Positions 8,746 to 17,114 of a stretch of 64,000 nt of DNA are shown in pieces (within the stretch, counting starts at the first letter, position 1; each line of letters begins with the position of its first letter). This stretch comes from Halogranum rubrum (GTDB taxonomy: Archaea; Halobacteriota; Halobacteria; Halobacteriales; Haloferacaceae). The notes beneath the pieces were generated by a model. That model made no database searches, was not told the DNA's origin, and was given only the letters and a program-made list of their open reading frames with translations. Position numbers and translations under genes: made by a program. The stretch lies in the NCBI RefSeq assembly GCF_900114455.1, contig NZ_FOTC01000001.1, positions 1,592,962-1,656,961 of the forward strand, in the 5' to 3' direction.

Positions 8746-9360
8746 GTGACCACCGACATCGCCATCCTGCTCTACGACGGCTTCGACGAACTCGACGCAA
8801 TCGCGCCGTACGAGGTGTTCCAGAACGCGGCCGCACTCGGCGCAGACTTCTCCGTTCGTCTCGTGACGCTCGACGACCGAACGCAGGTAACCGCGAGTCA
8901 CGGCCTCCGGGTCGAACCCGACGGCACACTCGACTTCGACGACCGCCCGGACGTGCTCGTCGTCCCCGGCGGTGGCTGGAACTCACGGAGTGAAGCGGGT
9001 GCGTGGGCGGAGGCCGAACGCGGTGTCGTTCCCGACGCAGTTGCGACGCTCCACGACTCGGGCGTCACCGTCGCCTCGGTCTGCACCGGCGGGATGCTAC
9101 TCGCCCGAGCAGGTTTGACCGACGGTCGGCCCGCCGTGACGCACGCGAGTGCCGTCGACGACCTGCGAGATTCCGGTGCCGACGTGGTCGACGCTCGCGT
9201 CGTCGACGACGGCGACCTGCTCACGGCGGGCGGCGTCACCTCGGGGCTGGACCTCGCACTCCATCTCGTCGACCGACTCGCAGGGTCGGCTATCGCCGAC
9301 CGAGTCGCCACAGAGATCGAGTACGAGCGTCGTTTCGAGGTTCACGAAGAGACGAAATAA
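8746..9360 (+). CDS. DJ-1/PfpI family protein
   Basis: A 204-residue protein of the DJ-1/PfpI (class I glutamine amidotransferase-like) superfamily. It has the nucleophile-elbow segment VTVASVCTGGMLLARAGL with a conserved Cys, and an upstream acidic residue in IAPYEVFQNA. It matches the AraC-type or ThiJ-like subgroup that begins DIAILLYDGFDELDAIAPYE. Family activities include protein deglycation, cyclohexyl-isocyanide hydration and amidase activity; the exact reaction is open. A GTG at 8746 is used as the start because no ATG is near; an AT-rich stretch (gaagagtattctcttta, 8712-8728) about 25 nt upstream fits a TATA box. Confidence 0.8.
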   Translation: MTTDIAILLYDGFDELDAIAPYEVFQNAAALGADFSVRLVTLDDRTQVTASHGLRVEPDGTLDFDDRPDVLVVPGGGWNSRSEAGAWAEAERGVVPDAVATLHDSGVTVASVCTGGMLLARAGLTDGRPAVTHASAVDDLRDSGADVVDARVVDDGDLLTAGGVTSGLDLALHLVDRLAGSAIADRVATEIEYERRFEVHEETK

Positions 9361-9408
9361 CGCTGGACTGCAACGGGTCGTGAGACGTGGTAACAGCCGT
9401 CTCCTCAA

Positions 9409-9416
9409 GCTTTAAC
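9409..9416 (+). promoter_or_regulatory. TATA-like box upstream of sod
   Basis: The segment agctttaa lies about 40 nt before the sod ATG. This would give a short leader that contains the GGAGG site at 9441-9445, consistent with a leadered, Shine-Dalgarno-using mRNA. Confidence 0.4.
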
Positions 9417-9452
9417 AGGATTCCGAACCATCCTCCTGCCGGAGGCATTATC

Positions 9453-10052
9453 ATGAGTTACGAACTGGACCCACTACCGTACGATTACGACGCACTCGAA
9501 CCGCACATCTCCGAGCAGGTGCTGACGTGGCATCACGACACCCACCACCAGGGCTACGTCAACGGCTGGAACTCGGCCGAAGAGACGCTCGCAGAGAACC
9601 GTGAGAACGGTGACTTCAGCTCCTCCGGCAACGCAATGCGCAACGTGACGCACAACGGCTGTGGGCACATCCTCCACGACCTGTTCTGGCAGAACATGTC
9701 ACCGGAGGGTGGCTCCGAGCCTGAAGGCGACCTCGCCGACCGTATCGCCGAGGACTTCGGCTCCTACGACGCCTGGAAGGGCGAGTTCGAAGCCGCCGCG
9801 AACGACGCCAGCGGCTGGGCGCTGTTGGTCTACGACAGCTTCTCGAACCAGCTTCGTAACGTGGTCGTCGACAAGCACGACCAGGGCGCGCTGTGGGGTA
9901 GTCACCCGATCGTCGCACTCGACGTCTGGGAACACTCGTACTACTACGACTACGGCCCGGACCGCGGCGACTTCATCAGCAACTTCTTCGAAGTCGTCGA
10001 CTTCGAGGAACCGTCGGCGCGCTACGAGCAGGCTGTCGAACTCTTCGAGTAA
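9453..10052 (+). CDS. sod: superoxide dismutase (Mn/Fe type)
   Basis: A 199-residue Fe/Mn superoxide dismutase that converts superoxide to hydrogen peroxide and oxygen in the cytoplasm. Metal-ligand regions are visible: HISEQVLTWHHDTHHQGYV at the N-terminus, a second His in NGCGHILHDLFW, and the Asp/His pair in LDVWEHSYYYDYG. Gln/Gly residues around WALLVYDS suggest the Mn form used by haloarchaea, but metal choice is not certain from sequence. A good ribosome-binding site (GGAGG, 9441-9445) precedes the ATG at 9453, unusual among the mostly leaderless genes here. Confidence 0.95.
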   Translation: MSYELDPLPYDYDALEPHISEQVLTWHHDTHHQGYVNGWNSAEETLAENRENGDFSSSGNAMRNVTHNGCGHILHDLFWQNMSPEGGSEPEGDLADRIAEDFGSYDAWKGEFEAAANDASGWALLVYDSFSNQLRNVVVDKHDQGALWGSHPIVALDVWEHSYYYDYGPDRGDFISNFFEVVDFEEPSARYEQAVELFE

Positions 10053-10078
10053 GTCGAAAACGGTCGCATCCGCGGCCA

Positions 10079-10095
10079 CAACCCCGTGATTTTTT
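10079..10095 (+). terminator. oligo-T terminator after sod
   Basis: A run of six T residues (10090-10095) follows a GC-rich stretch 27-40 nt after the sod stop codon. Archaeal terminators are typically oligo-T tracts, so this is the probable end of the sod transcript and insulates it from the convergent gene ending at 10123. Confidence 0.45.
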
Positions 10096-10122
10096 CGAGG
10101 GCAGTCCCCCAGACTGTCGAGT

Positions 10123-10542
10123 CTACTCTGTGTCGTCGGTCGGAACGAGTTCTGTCACCGAGTACTCGTCGAGAATCGTCTGGAGCTCTGCGGAGAGCGC
10201 TGCGAAGTCGTAACCACCTTCTCGGCGGTCGAATCCGGCGAGGACGCCGATACGGGTGTCGTCGTCCGCGAAGAACGTGCGGAACAGTTCGGAGGAGGCG
10301 AACCCTCTGACCGTGTAGTCGTAGTCGCGAGCGTAGAGCGACTCGTAGGTATCGCGGGTGATGTACCCGTAGCGTTCGTTGTCGATGAAGGCGTCGACGT
10401 CGAGGTCACTGAGTTGAGATTCGATATCTGCGCGGAGATAGAGATTCTGGTGTGTCCACTGGTCGAACAGCCAAACATCGCGCAGCGCACCTTCGCCAAA
10501 CGACTGGAAAGTCGCGACGAGTGCCTCCGTCGCGTCGTCCAT
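10123..10542 (-). CDS. conserved haloarchaeal protein (DUF7522-like)
   Basis: A 139-residue soluble acidic protein with no recognisable catalytic motif. The N-terminal helix reads DATEALVATFQSFGEG, followed by aromatic-rich segments (DVWLFDQWTHQNLYLRADI and DYDYTVRGFASSELFRTFF). It resembles a family restricted to haloarchaea (DUF7522). The single minus-strand gene is convergent with sod; its promoter lies in the 125 bp shared with the divergent gene at 10668. Confidence 0.65.
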   Translation of the reverse strand: MDDATEALVATFQSFGEGALRDVWLFDQWTHQNLYLRADIESQLSDLDVDAFIDNERYGYITRDTYESLYARDYDYTVRGFASSELFRTFFADDDTRIGVLAGFDRREGGYDFAALSAELQTILDEYSVTELVPTDDTE

Positions 10543-10667
10543 ACACCTCCCTTAGGGCCCCAAGTGATAACGGTTGTTGTGCGATGGAGATACGTTGTAA
10601 CCGTTCCTCGGAGAGCCATGTCGAAAAGAGCAGTAGGCCTTTCGGGGCGTCGGTCGTATCACGTCGT

Positions 10668-10940
10668 ATGCCGAGACCGAAAGACGATTTCGAGGAGCTC
10701 TATCCGTGTGACTTCTACACTGCGGAGGAACTGCTCGACGACGACCAGATGTACAGCGTCTACGAAATCGCTCGACTGCTTCAGGGACTCGACGTCGACG
10801 CCGAACTCGACGTCGGAACCGAGGAGATTCTCCTCGATTGGGCTATCCCGTGGGTCATGCGAAACGCCGACGATCTCGTCGTCGGTGAACCACCGAGCGA
10901 CGAAGAGCCAGGGTACTACGGGCTGAAGTCGGACGACTGA
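10668..10940 (+). CDS. DUF5827 family protein
   Basis: A 90-residue acidic protein starting MPRPKDDFEELYPCDFYTAE, which I recognise as the haloarchaeal DUF5827 family; length matches. No catalytic motif; two Trp residues in LDWAIPWVM may form a hydrophobic core or binding face. The ATG at 10668 is the conserved family start. Function is unknown. Confidence 0.75.
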   Translation: MPRPKDDFEELYPCDFYTAEELLDDDQMYSVYEIARLLQGLDVDAELDVGTEEILLDWAIPWVMRNADDLVVGEPPSDEEPGYYGLKSDD

Positions 10941-11059
10941 GAGACACCTAATCGAGAGTTTGGAATATATTCACAATCAAATACGTCGCTGACAGAGACT
11001 ATCGTCTATCGTTCCGTAGCTGTCAGAGGCACATCCGGTCTGTCGGCGAGTTCGAAGAC

Positions 11060-11638
11060 TCAGTAGAGTCGCGCCGCCTGACCGGCCAGTTCGATGTCGC
11101 GGTACGGGTCGTCGACGACGCTCGGTCCGTGACCGACGTGTAGCGCTTCCAATCGTTCATCCGCTTCGGCGAGCAGTCGCTCGATACTCTGGACCAGCAA
11201 GTCGCGGTCACCTTCTTCTAAGTCGGTGCGACCGAAGCCGCCGTTCTGAAACACCAGGTCACCAGCGAACAGTATCTCACCATCGGTCGAGAGAAAACAG
11301 AGGTGGTCGTTCTTGTGTCCCGGCGTGTGAAGTGCGCGGAACGTCCGGTCGCCCATCGTTACGTTCTCTTCGTCGGCGATAGCGTGGTCGACGACAGGGT
11401 GGGCCGAATCGTAGCCCCACACCTCGACGTCGAACGCCTCACAGACGGCATCGAGGTTCCCGATGTGGTCCGGATGGGTGTGCGTGAGCACGACTGCGTC
11501 GAGGTGGTCGGTCTCCTCTCGGAGGTGTGCGACGGCGTCGAAGTTCGACCCGGCGTCGACGAGGACGGTCCTGTCGCCATCGACGAGGAAGGCATTGCTC
11601 GTGAACGCCTGCACGCCGTGCGCGATGTTGTGGATCAT
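11060..11638 (-). CDS. MBL-fold metallo-hydrolase
   Basis: A 192-residue metallo-beta-lactamase-fold hydrolase. The zinc-binding signature HTHPDHIGN (about residues 53-61), the HTPGHKNDH segment and GDLVFQNGGFGR with the bridging Asp are all present. It belongs to the glyoxalase II-like branch that hydrolyses thioesters or related substrates. Single gene with its own promoter; no neighbour points to a substrate. Confidence 0.85.
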   Translation of the reverse strand: MIHNIAHGVQAFTSNAFLVDGDRTVLVDAGSNFDAVAHLREETDHLDAVVLTHTHPDHIGNLDAVCEAFDVEVWGYDSAHPVVDHAIADEENVTMGDRTFRALHTPGHKNDHLCFLSTDGEILFAGDLVFQNGGFGRTDLEEGDRDLLVQSIERLLAEADERLEALHVGHGPSVVDDPYRDIELAGQAARLY

Positions 11639-11838
11639 TATCTTCGATACTCGGGGGACCTACTTCGCTCTTGTCGACTTGAGCGTCGAATTCGGTGTCT
11701 GTCGCCTGTCACGGTCGGACAGCGACACAAATGGGGCCGGTGACGACGAGGCAGAAAGACGACTGCAAGTGCCCTCTTCTCCTTCAGGGTCGTCCAGACT
11801 GTGTCGATTAAAGCCATGACCAGAAGTGTCAATAAGGC

Positions 11839-11846
11839 TAATATAC
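11839..11846 (+). promoter_or_regulatory. TATA box of the exported-protein pair
   Basis: The octamer taatatac lies about 28 nt before the ATG at 11872, so the transcript should be leaderless or nearly so. Confidence 0.6.
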
Positions 11847-11871
11847 TTCTCAGATTAACATTCTGCTGTAA

Positions 11872-12870
11872 ATGAATCGTCGAACTTACATGAAAGCGGC
11901 AGGCAGTACAGTAGCACTCGGAGCACTCGGTATCTTCTCTACCGGAACAGGAGCCGCCGCGACCCTCCAAATCAGCGCAGAAAACGTCACCGTCTCCAAC
12001 GACGACGGTTCCGTCAGCCTGGTCACCATCGACCCAGCGTTCGACATCAAATGGAGCGGATTCGACGATACAGTCGCCAAAATCTTCTGTCTCATCGAAG
12101 CCAAAGTCGGCGATGGCGAATACCAACCGATCTATCGCGCGACACCGTGGCTTACCGGCATCAACAACAATGCCGAATTCGATGAAAGCGGCCCCGGAAA
12201 GAGCGGTCACTACACAATCGCTCACAGCCTCTCCGACGCACTCGCTACCGACTCACGGTTCGTTAACAGCGTACCCGGTCCGCTCGTCATCGCGGACGAA
12301 CAAGGCCGTCCGGACTACGGGTTATTCAACTGGCAAAATGTCCCCGGTGCAGACCTTCAGAGCTACCTCGACGGCACCAGTATGGATTCCGCAAGTTGGT
12401 ACTCAAATCTGGATGAATCCGGGCAAACCGTCGACGTCACCGGGAACGAGCACGTCCCTCAAAACAACTACCCCGAGGTCGACGCCGGCTACTACGGTGC
12501 GGCCGCACTTGCCAGCGAGTTCAACAACGACGCCGACGGCACTACGAACCAAACCACGGTCAGCCTTCGTTACACCTTCGAGTTCCTGCGACCCAACGAG
12601 AGCTATATGAAGTGGGGCAAGGATGAGTACAAGAATATCTCCAGCATCGAAGCCTCCGACATTGATGCCGGGAACTCTGAAATCGTCATGAACGGTGAGG
12701 ACAATAACCACTTGTTTGCCACCCCGAGCGGCATCCCCTACGAGGAACTTCACGCCTACGCCGAGAGCCACGTCGGCATTATCGTCGCTGAAACGAGCTT
12801 CGACGTCATGGCAGAAAACCGCCCTGCAGGGACCACGTCAAGCGGAACCTCGAACACTGAGGCGTTCTAA
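11872..12870 (+). CDS. Tat-exported protein of unknown function
   Basis: A 332-residue secreted protein. Its N-terminus (NRRTYMKAAG then a hydrophobic stretch ending TGAAA) is a twin-arginine signal with a likely cleavage after the AAA near residue 30. The mature part is Asn/Ser/Thr-rich, neutral to mildly acidic and predicted largely beta, with an Ig-like feel (SLRYTFEFLRP). Codon usage is less GC-rich than in nearby housekeeping genes, suggesting transfer or membership of the variable genome. The next gene starts 5 bp downstream and encodes a lipoprotein, so the two form an operon. I do not recognise the family. Confidence 0.75.
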   Translation: MNRRTYMKAAGSTVALGALGIFSTGTGAAATLQISAENVTVSNDDGSVSLVTIDPAFDIKWSGFDDTVAKIFCLIEAKVGDGEYQPIYRATPWLTGINNNAEFDESGPGKSGHYTIAHSLSDALATDSRFVNSVPGPLVIADEQGRPDYGLFNWQNVPGADLQSYLDGTSMDSASWYSNLDESGQTVDVTGNEHVPQNNYPEVDAGYYGAAALASEFNNDADGTTNQTTVSLRYTFEFLRPNESYMKWGKDEYKNISSIEASDIDAGNSEIVMNGEDNNHLFATPSGIPYEELHAYAESHVGIIVAETSFDVMAENRPAGTTSSGTSNTEAF

Positions 12871-12874
12871 CACG

Positions 12875-13309
12875 ATGGAACTCACCAGGCGACGCGCAAT
12901 CTCCTCGATTGCTGCCGCAGCGATTACTGCGCTCGCTGGCTGTGAGAGCGCTGGACCTTCAGGGTCCGAATTGCAGACTGAGACGCAGAGCACGCCCCCA
13001 TCCGACGACCAACCGACGAGAACGACCACTGACGACTCGCCGAACCCCTCCGACAAAACACCGGCCTCCTCCGACGAGGCACTGATAATACCGGAGCCAA
13101 CACCGGCCCCCTCCGACGAGGCACCGATGACACCGGAGCCAACACCGGCCCCCTCCGAGGAAACAGCGACACCCGAAGATAACACGGGTGGCGGCGGTGG
13201 CAACACGGGTGGTGGCGGCAGAGACTCGGCCTCAGACTCCGATTCCGAGGATACTGAGCCGATTTCGACAGCACACGTGACCGGGAACTCGAATCCCGAC
13301 GCATCTTAG
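12875..13309 (+). CDS. low-complexity lipoprotein with Pro/Ser/Asp repeats
   Basis: A 144-residue lipoprotein: a short Tat-like N-terminus (ELTRRRAIS), hydrophobic core and lipobox (ALAGC), then a disordered stalk. The stalk contains two near-identical repeats of the type PEPTPAPSDEAP (DNA copies near 13094-13122 and 13136-13160) and a Gly-rich NTGGGGGNTGGGG stretch. It looks like a cell-surface anchor or spacer rather than an enzyme. It lies 5 bp after the Tat-exported protein gene and may hold that protein at the membrane; this is inferred from position. Confidence 0.65.
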   Translation: MELTRRRAISSIAAAAITALAGCESAGPSGSELQTETQSTPPSDDQPTRTTTDDSPNPSDKTPASSDEALIIPEPTPAPSDEAPMTPEPTPAPSEETATPEDNTGGGGGNTGGGGRDSASDSDSEDTEPISTAHVTGNSNPDAS

Positions 13310-13426
13310 CGAACGTCGGCTTTTGTGAGCAGAAGACAGTTTTACACTCGAATACGACGGTTTGCGATTCGAGAGGGTGCAGTGAGATGGGATAGAGTTT
13401 TGCGGTCATGGACGGCTTGCCTTCGT

Positions 13427-14170
13427 ATGGACGTACGTCTACTCGAAGCCACGCAGAACCCGGAGGAACTCATCTGTCGCGGTGCTCGCAACGACTACAT
13501 GAGCGAGTTCAACCCCGACATGTCGTTCGAGGAGACGATGGCCTCCGTCGACGGCGACACGATGGAGGAGAAGAAACGAACGCTCATCGGCCACCTGATG
13601 ACCCACGGCCACTTCGGCCCGTTCGAGCATCCGAGCGCGACGTTCGCCATCAAAGGCGTCAGTCGCGCCTGCATGGCCCAGATTACGCGCCACCGACACG
13701 TCAGTTTCGACGTGCAGTCGATGCGCTACGTCTCGTTCGACGACGTCGACCCGGAACGCGTCGGCGACGGCGAGATGGTCGTCACGCCGCCGTCGGCGTC
13801 GGACCCGAACTGGGTCGGGCGCAACCAGAAGGGCGGCGCAGTCGACGAGGAGACCATCGCCAAGCGCGAAGAAGTGTTCCAGAACTCCGTCAAACGCTCC
13901 GTCGAGGACTATCAGGAACTCTTGGACCTCGGAATGCCGCCGGAGGACGCCCGATTCGTCCTCCCCATCGGGTCGAAAGTCAACATCGTGATGACGATGA
14001 ACGCCCGGATGTTGATGCACATCGCCGACATGCGGGCGGCCGCCGACGCTCAGTGGGAGATTCGCCAGATGACCGAGGAGATTCTCGACCACGCCGAGGA
14101 GTGGTGCCCGGTGACGTTCGACTACTACAACGAGAAGATGCGGAATCGGAAGAACCGTCTCGCGCCCTGA
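13427..14170 (+). CDS. thyX: FAD-dependent thymidylate synthase ThyX
   Basis: A 247-residue flavin-dependent thymidylate synthase making dTMP from dUMP with methylene-THF and NADPH. The family signature RHRxxS is visible as ITRHRHVSFDVQSMRY (about residues 87-102), and the C-terminal segment ADAQWEIRQM is also conserved. Length fits the family. The ATG at 13427 (MDVRLLEAT) is the usual start; the frame upstream overlaps noncoding DNA. Confidence 0.93.
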   Translation: MDVRLLEATQNPEELICRGARNDYMSEFNPDMSFEETMASVDGDTMEEKKRTLIGHLMTHGHFGPFEHPSATFAIKGVSRACMAQITRHRHVSFDVQSMRYVSFDDVDPERVGDGEMVVTPPSASDPNWVGRNQKGGAVDEETIAKREEVFQNSVKRSVEDYQELLDLGMPPEDARFVLPIGSKVNIVMTMNARMLMHIADMRAAADAQWEIRQMTEEILDHAEEWCPVTFDYYNEKMRNRKNRLAP

Positions 14171-14256
14171 ACCAGTCGAGGGCTATGATTTCGTAGCGAA
14201 TCGCGGAACTATTTGTGCCCTTTGAGGTTGTAGATTCTTCTGCTCGTTGAAACCTG

Positions 14257-14287
14257 TGTGCTGAATACAGCGCACGAATCGGTCATG
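14257..14287 (+). repeat. degenerate dispersed repeat, copy 1
   Basis: The sequence gtgctgaatacagcgcacga and following gtcggtca-like bases resemble the copy at 14686-14716. It belongs to a family of short diverged repeats found only between 14.2 and 18.5 kb of this window. Confidence 0.4.
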
Positions 14288-14376
14288 GACTCAGCAGCCA
14301 CTACGAGAGAATCAAATCGCTCAGAACAGGTCAGTTACTGATTGTGGGGGTGTTCTAAAAGCGGTGGTCCTCGTCG

Positions 14377-14514
14377 CTATAGTTTATAATTGTACTCATC
14401 GGCTTGCATTTCTGAGTCTCTTTCAACTTCACCTTTGGCAACGAGCAATAGCAGCACCAGCATCATGATGCCGACGAGTACGAGCATGCCGATAGTCCCT
14501 ATTGATAGCCCCAT
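14377..14514 (-). CDS. 45-residue single-helix membrane protein
   Basis: A short frame on the minus strand: ATG at 14514, TAG at 14377-14379. The product has a hydrophobic helix (residues 2-26, e.g. GMLVLVGIMMLVLLLLVA) followed by a charged tail (KGEVERDSEMQADEYNYKL). The helix-then-charged-tail design and an AT-rich promoter-like sequence just upstream (14525-14545) support it as a real gene. It could anchor to the membrane as a small regulator of a larger protein; no partner is evident. Confidence 0.5.
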   Translation of the reverse strand: MGLSIGTIGMLVLVGIMMLVLLLLVAKGEVERDSEMQADEYNYKL

Positions 14515-14610
14515 ATTCACCTTACAGTTTAATGTCAAATAATTATTGGGATGTGAACAGGTGCTACTCAGCGGTTAGTTCAGTGTGGATACGGCGGAAT
14601 AAGTGAGTCC

Positions 14611-14682
14611 TCTGTGCTGCATACACCCTCTGAGTGTTGAGTGTTGCACGTCTTTTGTGACAGCGTTCGGTGAAGTTTCTGT
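14611..14682 (+). repeat. degenerate dispersed repeat, copy 2
   Basis: Aligns with copies at 15290 and 17690 over about 60 bases around catacaccctctgagt, gcacgt and gtgacag, with the left side complementary in part to the right (TGCTG...). Likely relic of one mobile or regulatory element. Confidence 0.45.
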
Positions 14683-14685
14683 GAC

Positions 14686-14716
14686 CGTGCTGAACTCAGG
14701 GCGCAAGTCGGTCACT
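14686..14716 (+). repeat. degenerate dispersed repeat, copy 3
   Basis: The segment gtgctgaactcagggcgcaa followed by gtcggtca matches the copy at 14257 (gtgctgaatacagcgcacga, ggtca) at most positions. The two flank the small membrane protein gene. Confidence 0.4.
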
Positions 14717-14776
14717 TTCGGGTTGTCATCTAGCAGTAATTCTTAGTAACAGACACGAGACAAAAATCGGCGATTG

Positions 14777-15172
14777 TTACTTGCTCTCTGCTACCCACTC
14801 GCCATCCAACTCCCCCTCTCGGATGACCTTTGCTCGGGCTGTAAATTGCTGTTCGCCGTAATAGGAAGAATCCGTTGTGAACGGGAGCGCGATGGTACGC
14901 TTAGTAAGCTCTGCAGGGATAACGAAGGTTTGCGTGCTCACGTGATTGTACGCGTCATCAATCAGAAGTTCTGCTCTGACTGTGACGTTTCCGGTGGTAC
15001 CTCCTTGTTTCTCAACGACCCCCACTACGAGGGCAGTCTCTTCATCAACTAAGTACGAGCGAACATCCCGTAGAGTAAATCGTGGCTCTGGTTTGCTCTG
15101 AGTGAATAGGCAACCAGCAGTGCCCATACTAAGGATAATTCCAATGGTGGATAGGGCTGTACGCCGGTTCAT
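14777..15172 (-). CDS. small lipoprotein of unknown function
   Basis: A 131-residue lipoprotein. The N-terminus has NRRTAL, a hydrophobic stretch and a lipobox ending in Cys (GTAGC, about residue 21), consistent with Tat export and lipid anchoring. The mature domain looks beta-rich (VTVRAELLIDDAYNHVSTQTFVI) and may be an Ig-like fold. It has lower GC and different codon choice from the chromosome's core genes and sits in the accessory patch. No family recognised. Confidence 0.65.
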   Translation of the reverse strand: MNRRTALSTIGIILSMGTAGCLFTQSKPEPRFTLRDVRSYLVDEETALVVGVVEKQGGTTGNVTVRAELLIDDAYNHVSTQTFVIPAELTKRTIALPFTTDSSYYGEQQFTARAKVIREGELDGEWVAESK

Positions 15173-15289
15173 ACCAGACAGTTGGAATAGAGTTGATAAT
15201 ATTGTTTCTGAGACAGACCACCCTTGCTCACTTTTTGCACCCTGAATTTTGACACATCTGCCTGTTCAAGTGTGAAACAAGGATTTGTA

Positions 15290-15352
15290 GGTTGCTGAAC
15301 TCACCCTCTAAGTCTTGCACGCACTTTCTGACAGCCTCTATGGAGGTTTCTG
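15290..15352 (+). repeat. degenerate dispersed repeat, copy 4
   Basis: Reads gttgctgaactcaccctcta then agtcttgcacgcactttctg acag. It matches the copy at 17690 almost base for base from caccctctaagt to ctgacag. Confidence 0.5.
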
Positions 15353-15542
15353 AGTTTGAAAAACAATCTGTCATTTTGTTGATTGGTCTCAGGAAGAACA
15401 ACACGCAAGTCATCCCCGAGAAGGTCGTTGAGTTATATCCACTGCGAAATCGACTAACGAAGTGACCGACGCGGCGGGAGCAACCACAGACGAGCGAACG
15501 ACCGTCACAATCGCTATATCTGTTCTCAGCGAACGGGTGTCC

Positions 15543-16253
15543 ATGGAAGAGGACGTCCACTGCTATACCGGCAAGGACATCGAGGTCAGCTACGATTCGA
15601 ACCGGTGTATCCACGTCCGAGAGTGTGTTGAGGGATTACCGGGTGTCTTCGACCCTGGCCGTCGACCGTGGGTCGACGCCGACGGCGCCACGGCCGATGA
15701 GATCGCGGCTGTGGTTGAGCGGTGTCCGACCGGGGCGCTGCAGTACGACCGCCTCGACAGTGGCAAAGACGAGAAGGTGCCTAGACGAAACACGGTAACC
15801 GTCGCCGCCGACGGCCCACTGTACCTCCGCGGCGACGTCCGGATACGGACGTCGACGGACGGGACGCTTTTAACGGACACACGTATCGCACTTTGTCGGT
15901 GTGGCCACTCCGAGAACAAACCGCTCTGTGACAACAGCCACGATCGGGTGTTCGAGGCTGAAGGAGTCGAACCGGACAAAACAATTGTCAGTGACGTTAC
16001 CCCCGAGACAGGGACAGTCGCGAACGAGACCGGCTCTGAAAACGACGGAGAAGACCGCTCTTCAGGCCCGCTGACGGTTACGTTGACGAAAGACGGCCCG
16101 TTCCGGCTTTCGGGGTCGTTCGACCTCCGGCACGTCGACAGCGAGCAGAACTCCGAGTCGGCCGCGCTCTGTCGGTGTGGTGCGTCAGAAGACAAGCCAT
16201 TCTGTGACGGAACCCACGCTCAGGTGGGCTTTTCGACCACCGAGAACGAGTGA
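15543..16253 (+). CDS. YjdI-type Fe-S domain fused to two CDGSH iron-sulfur domains
   Basis: A 236-residue protein with three predicted Fe-S sites. Residues 1-75 form a divergent 4Fe-4S mono-cluster domain (CIHVRECVEGLPGVFD, then RCPTGALQY). Two CDGSH-type zinc-finger-like 2Fe-2S motifs follow: CRCGHSENKPLCDNSH (about 120) and CRCGASEDKPFCDGTH (about 215), each with the C-x-C-x9-C-x3-H ligand pattern. CDGSH proteins transfer electrons or clusters; the exact role is unknown. The ATG at 15543 is chosen over upstream GTG codons because the domain begins right after it. Confidence 0.85.
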   Translation: MEEDVHCYTGKDIEVSYDSNRCIHVRECVEGLPGVFDPGRRPWVDADGATADEIAAVVERCPTGALQYDRLDSGKDEKVPRRNTVTVAADGPLYLRGDVRIRTSTDGTLLTDTRIALCRCGHSENKPLCDNSHDRVFEAEGVEPDKTIVSDVTPETGTVANETGSENDGEDRSSGPLTVTLTKDGPFRLSGSFDLRHVDSEQNSESAALCRCGASEDKPFCDGTHAQVGFSTTENE

Positions 16254-16336
16254 ATTGTAACAGCCGAGTCGGAAGTAGAGGAGGTAGATCGGGCGTCGTT
16301 ACTGCCTACCGACCTCAATGATTCACACGCCTCTAG

Positions 16337-16777
16337 GGGGTTGGCTTCTCGCTGAACGAAGCTGGCGTGGACTACGTAATCCCTCGAAGGAAGACGAGCC
16401 GTGTGAAGAACTTCATCCAGCGGATGGAGCACGAGGTTGAAGTCGAACAGGACTACGCGATTTACGGTGATATCGACGGCGAAGCAACGAACGCGCGGGC
16501 AGAGACGAACTTCGTGGCAGTGCCGAAGAGAAACGCCGATGAGGACGATGACAAGGTTGAGAAGACGATTGGGTTCGTCACGAACAAAGACGTTGACGAC
16601 GAGATTCGCCTTGACCGTGTAGAAGCGAAGGGAGTCGTAGACCGGTATCGGCGACGCTCTGCGAGTGGTCAAATTCCGTGCCGTTTCCACGCATTCGATG
16701 GCGTCTCACCGCGAGAGGTAGTTGATACGATACCGATGTGGCCTGTCCGAACCACGAATAGCCCCAGAAACGCGTGA
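16337..16777 (+). pseudogene. broken ISH-type (ISH3-like) transposase remnant
   Basis: The open stretch reads VDYVIPRRKTSRVKNFIQRM, then an acidic region and NKDVDDEIRLDRVEAKGVVDRYRRR. I recognise this as the C-terminal catalytic part of a haloarchaeal DDE transposase of the ISH3-type. It lacks the N-terminal half (a stop at 16334 cuts it off), and after RYRRR the similarity ends, so it cannot be active. No intact terminal repeats are visible. It marks this accessory patch as a site of past insertions. Confidence 0.6.
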
Positions 16778-17114
16778 AAATAATCTATCCTCCGAAGCTC
16801 TGGACCTCCCCGCTGCGCTGAAGTCAGGCACGTCCCAAATAATCGGTTGGATTCGTTCGATACAGAGAGCCATTTCTAACAGAACCCAAATAGGTTCCGG
16901 CGGTCATACTGAACTCAACGCGCGTATCTTGCAGAGAACGTCGTCGCGTCCGGAGGAGGAACGCGACGGCGGCCGAGGCGAGCGAAATTCGTAGTCGAAA
17001 CCCTCGACCGATGTCGGTAGCCATTGCAGTACCTTCGGTAACGAGTCACAGAAGGACGAAACCGTAAATCCCAGCGTACCGGGTCACGCGCCTCGAGGGA
17101 TTCGCGTCCGTCGG
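16778..17114. other. gene-poor stretch
   Basis: About 340 bases between the transposase remnant and the virus-like genes. A minus-strand frame (16824-17024) has an arginine-rich N-terminus that looks vaguely protein-like but ends in unnatural sequence, so it may be a decayed gene. A GC-rich stretch at 16940-16985 and AT-rich DNA around 16835 show no promoter-gene structure I can support. Confidence 0.3.

Noticed and set aside
13094..13160. Tandem repeat as a possible regulatory array
   Set aside because: The repeat is in frame and encodes the Pro/Ser-rich stalk of a lipoprotein, so it is a coding repeat.
16824..17024. Minus-strand 66-codon frame with an Arg-rich start
   Set aside because: Second half has unnatural composition and no promoter; at best a decayed gene.
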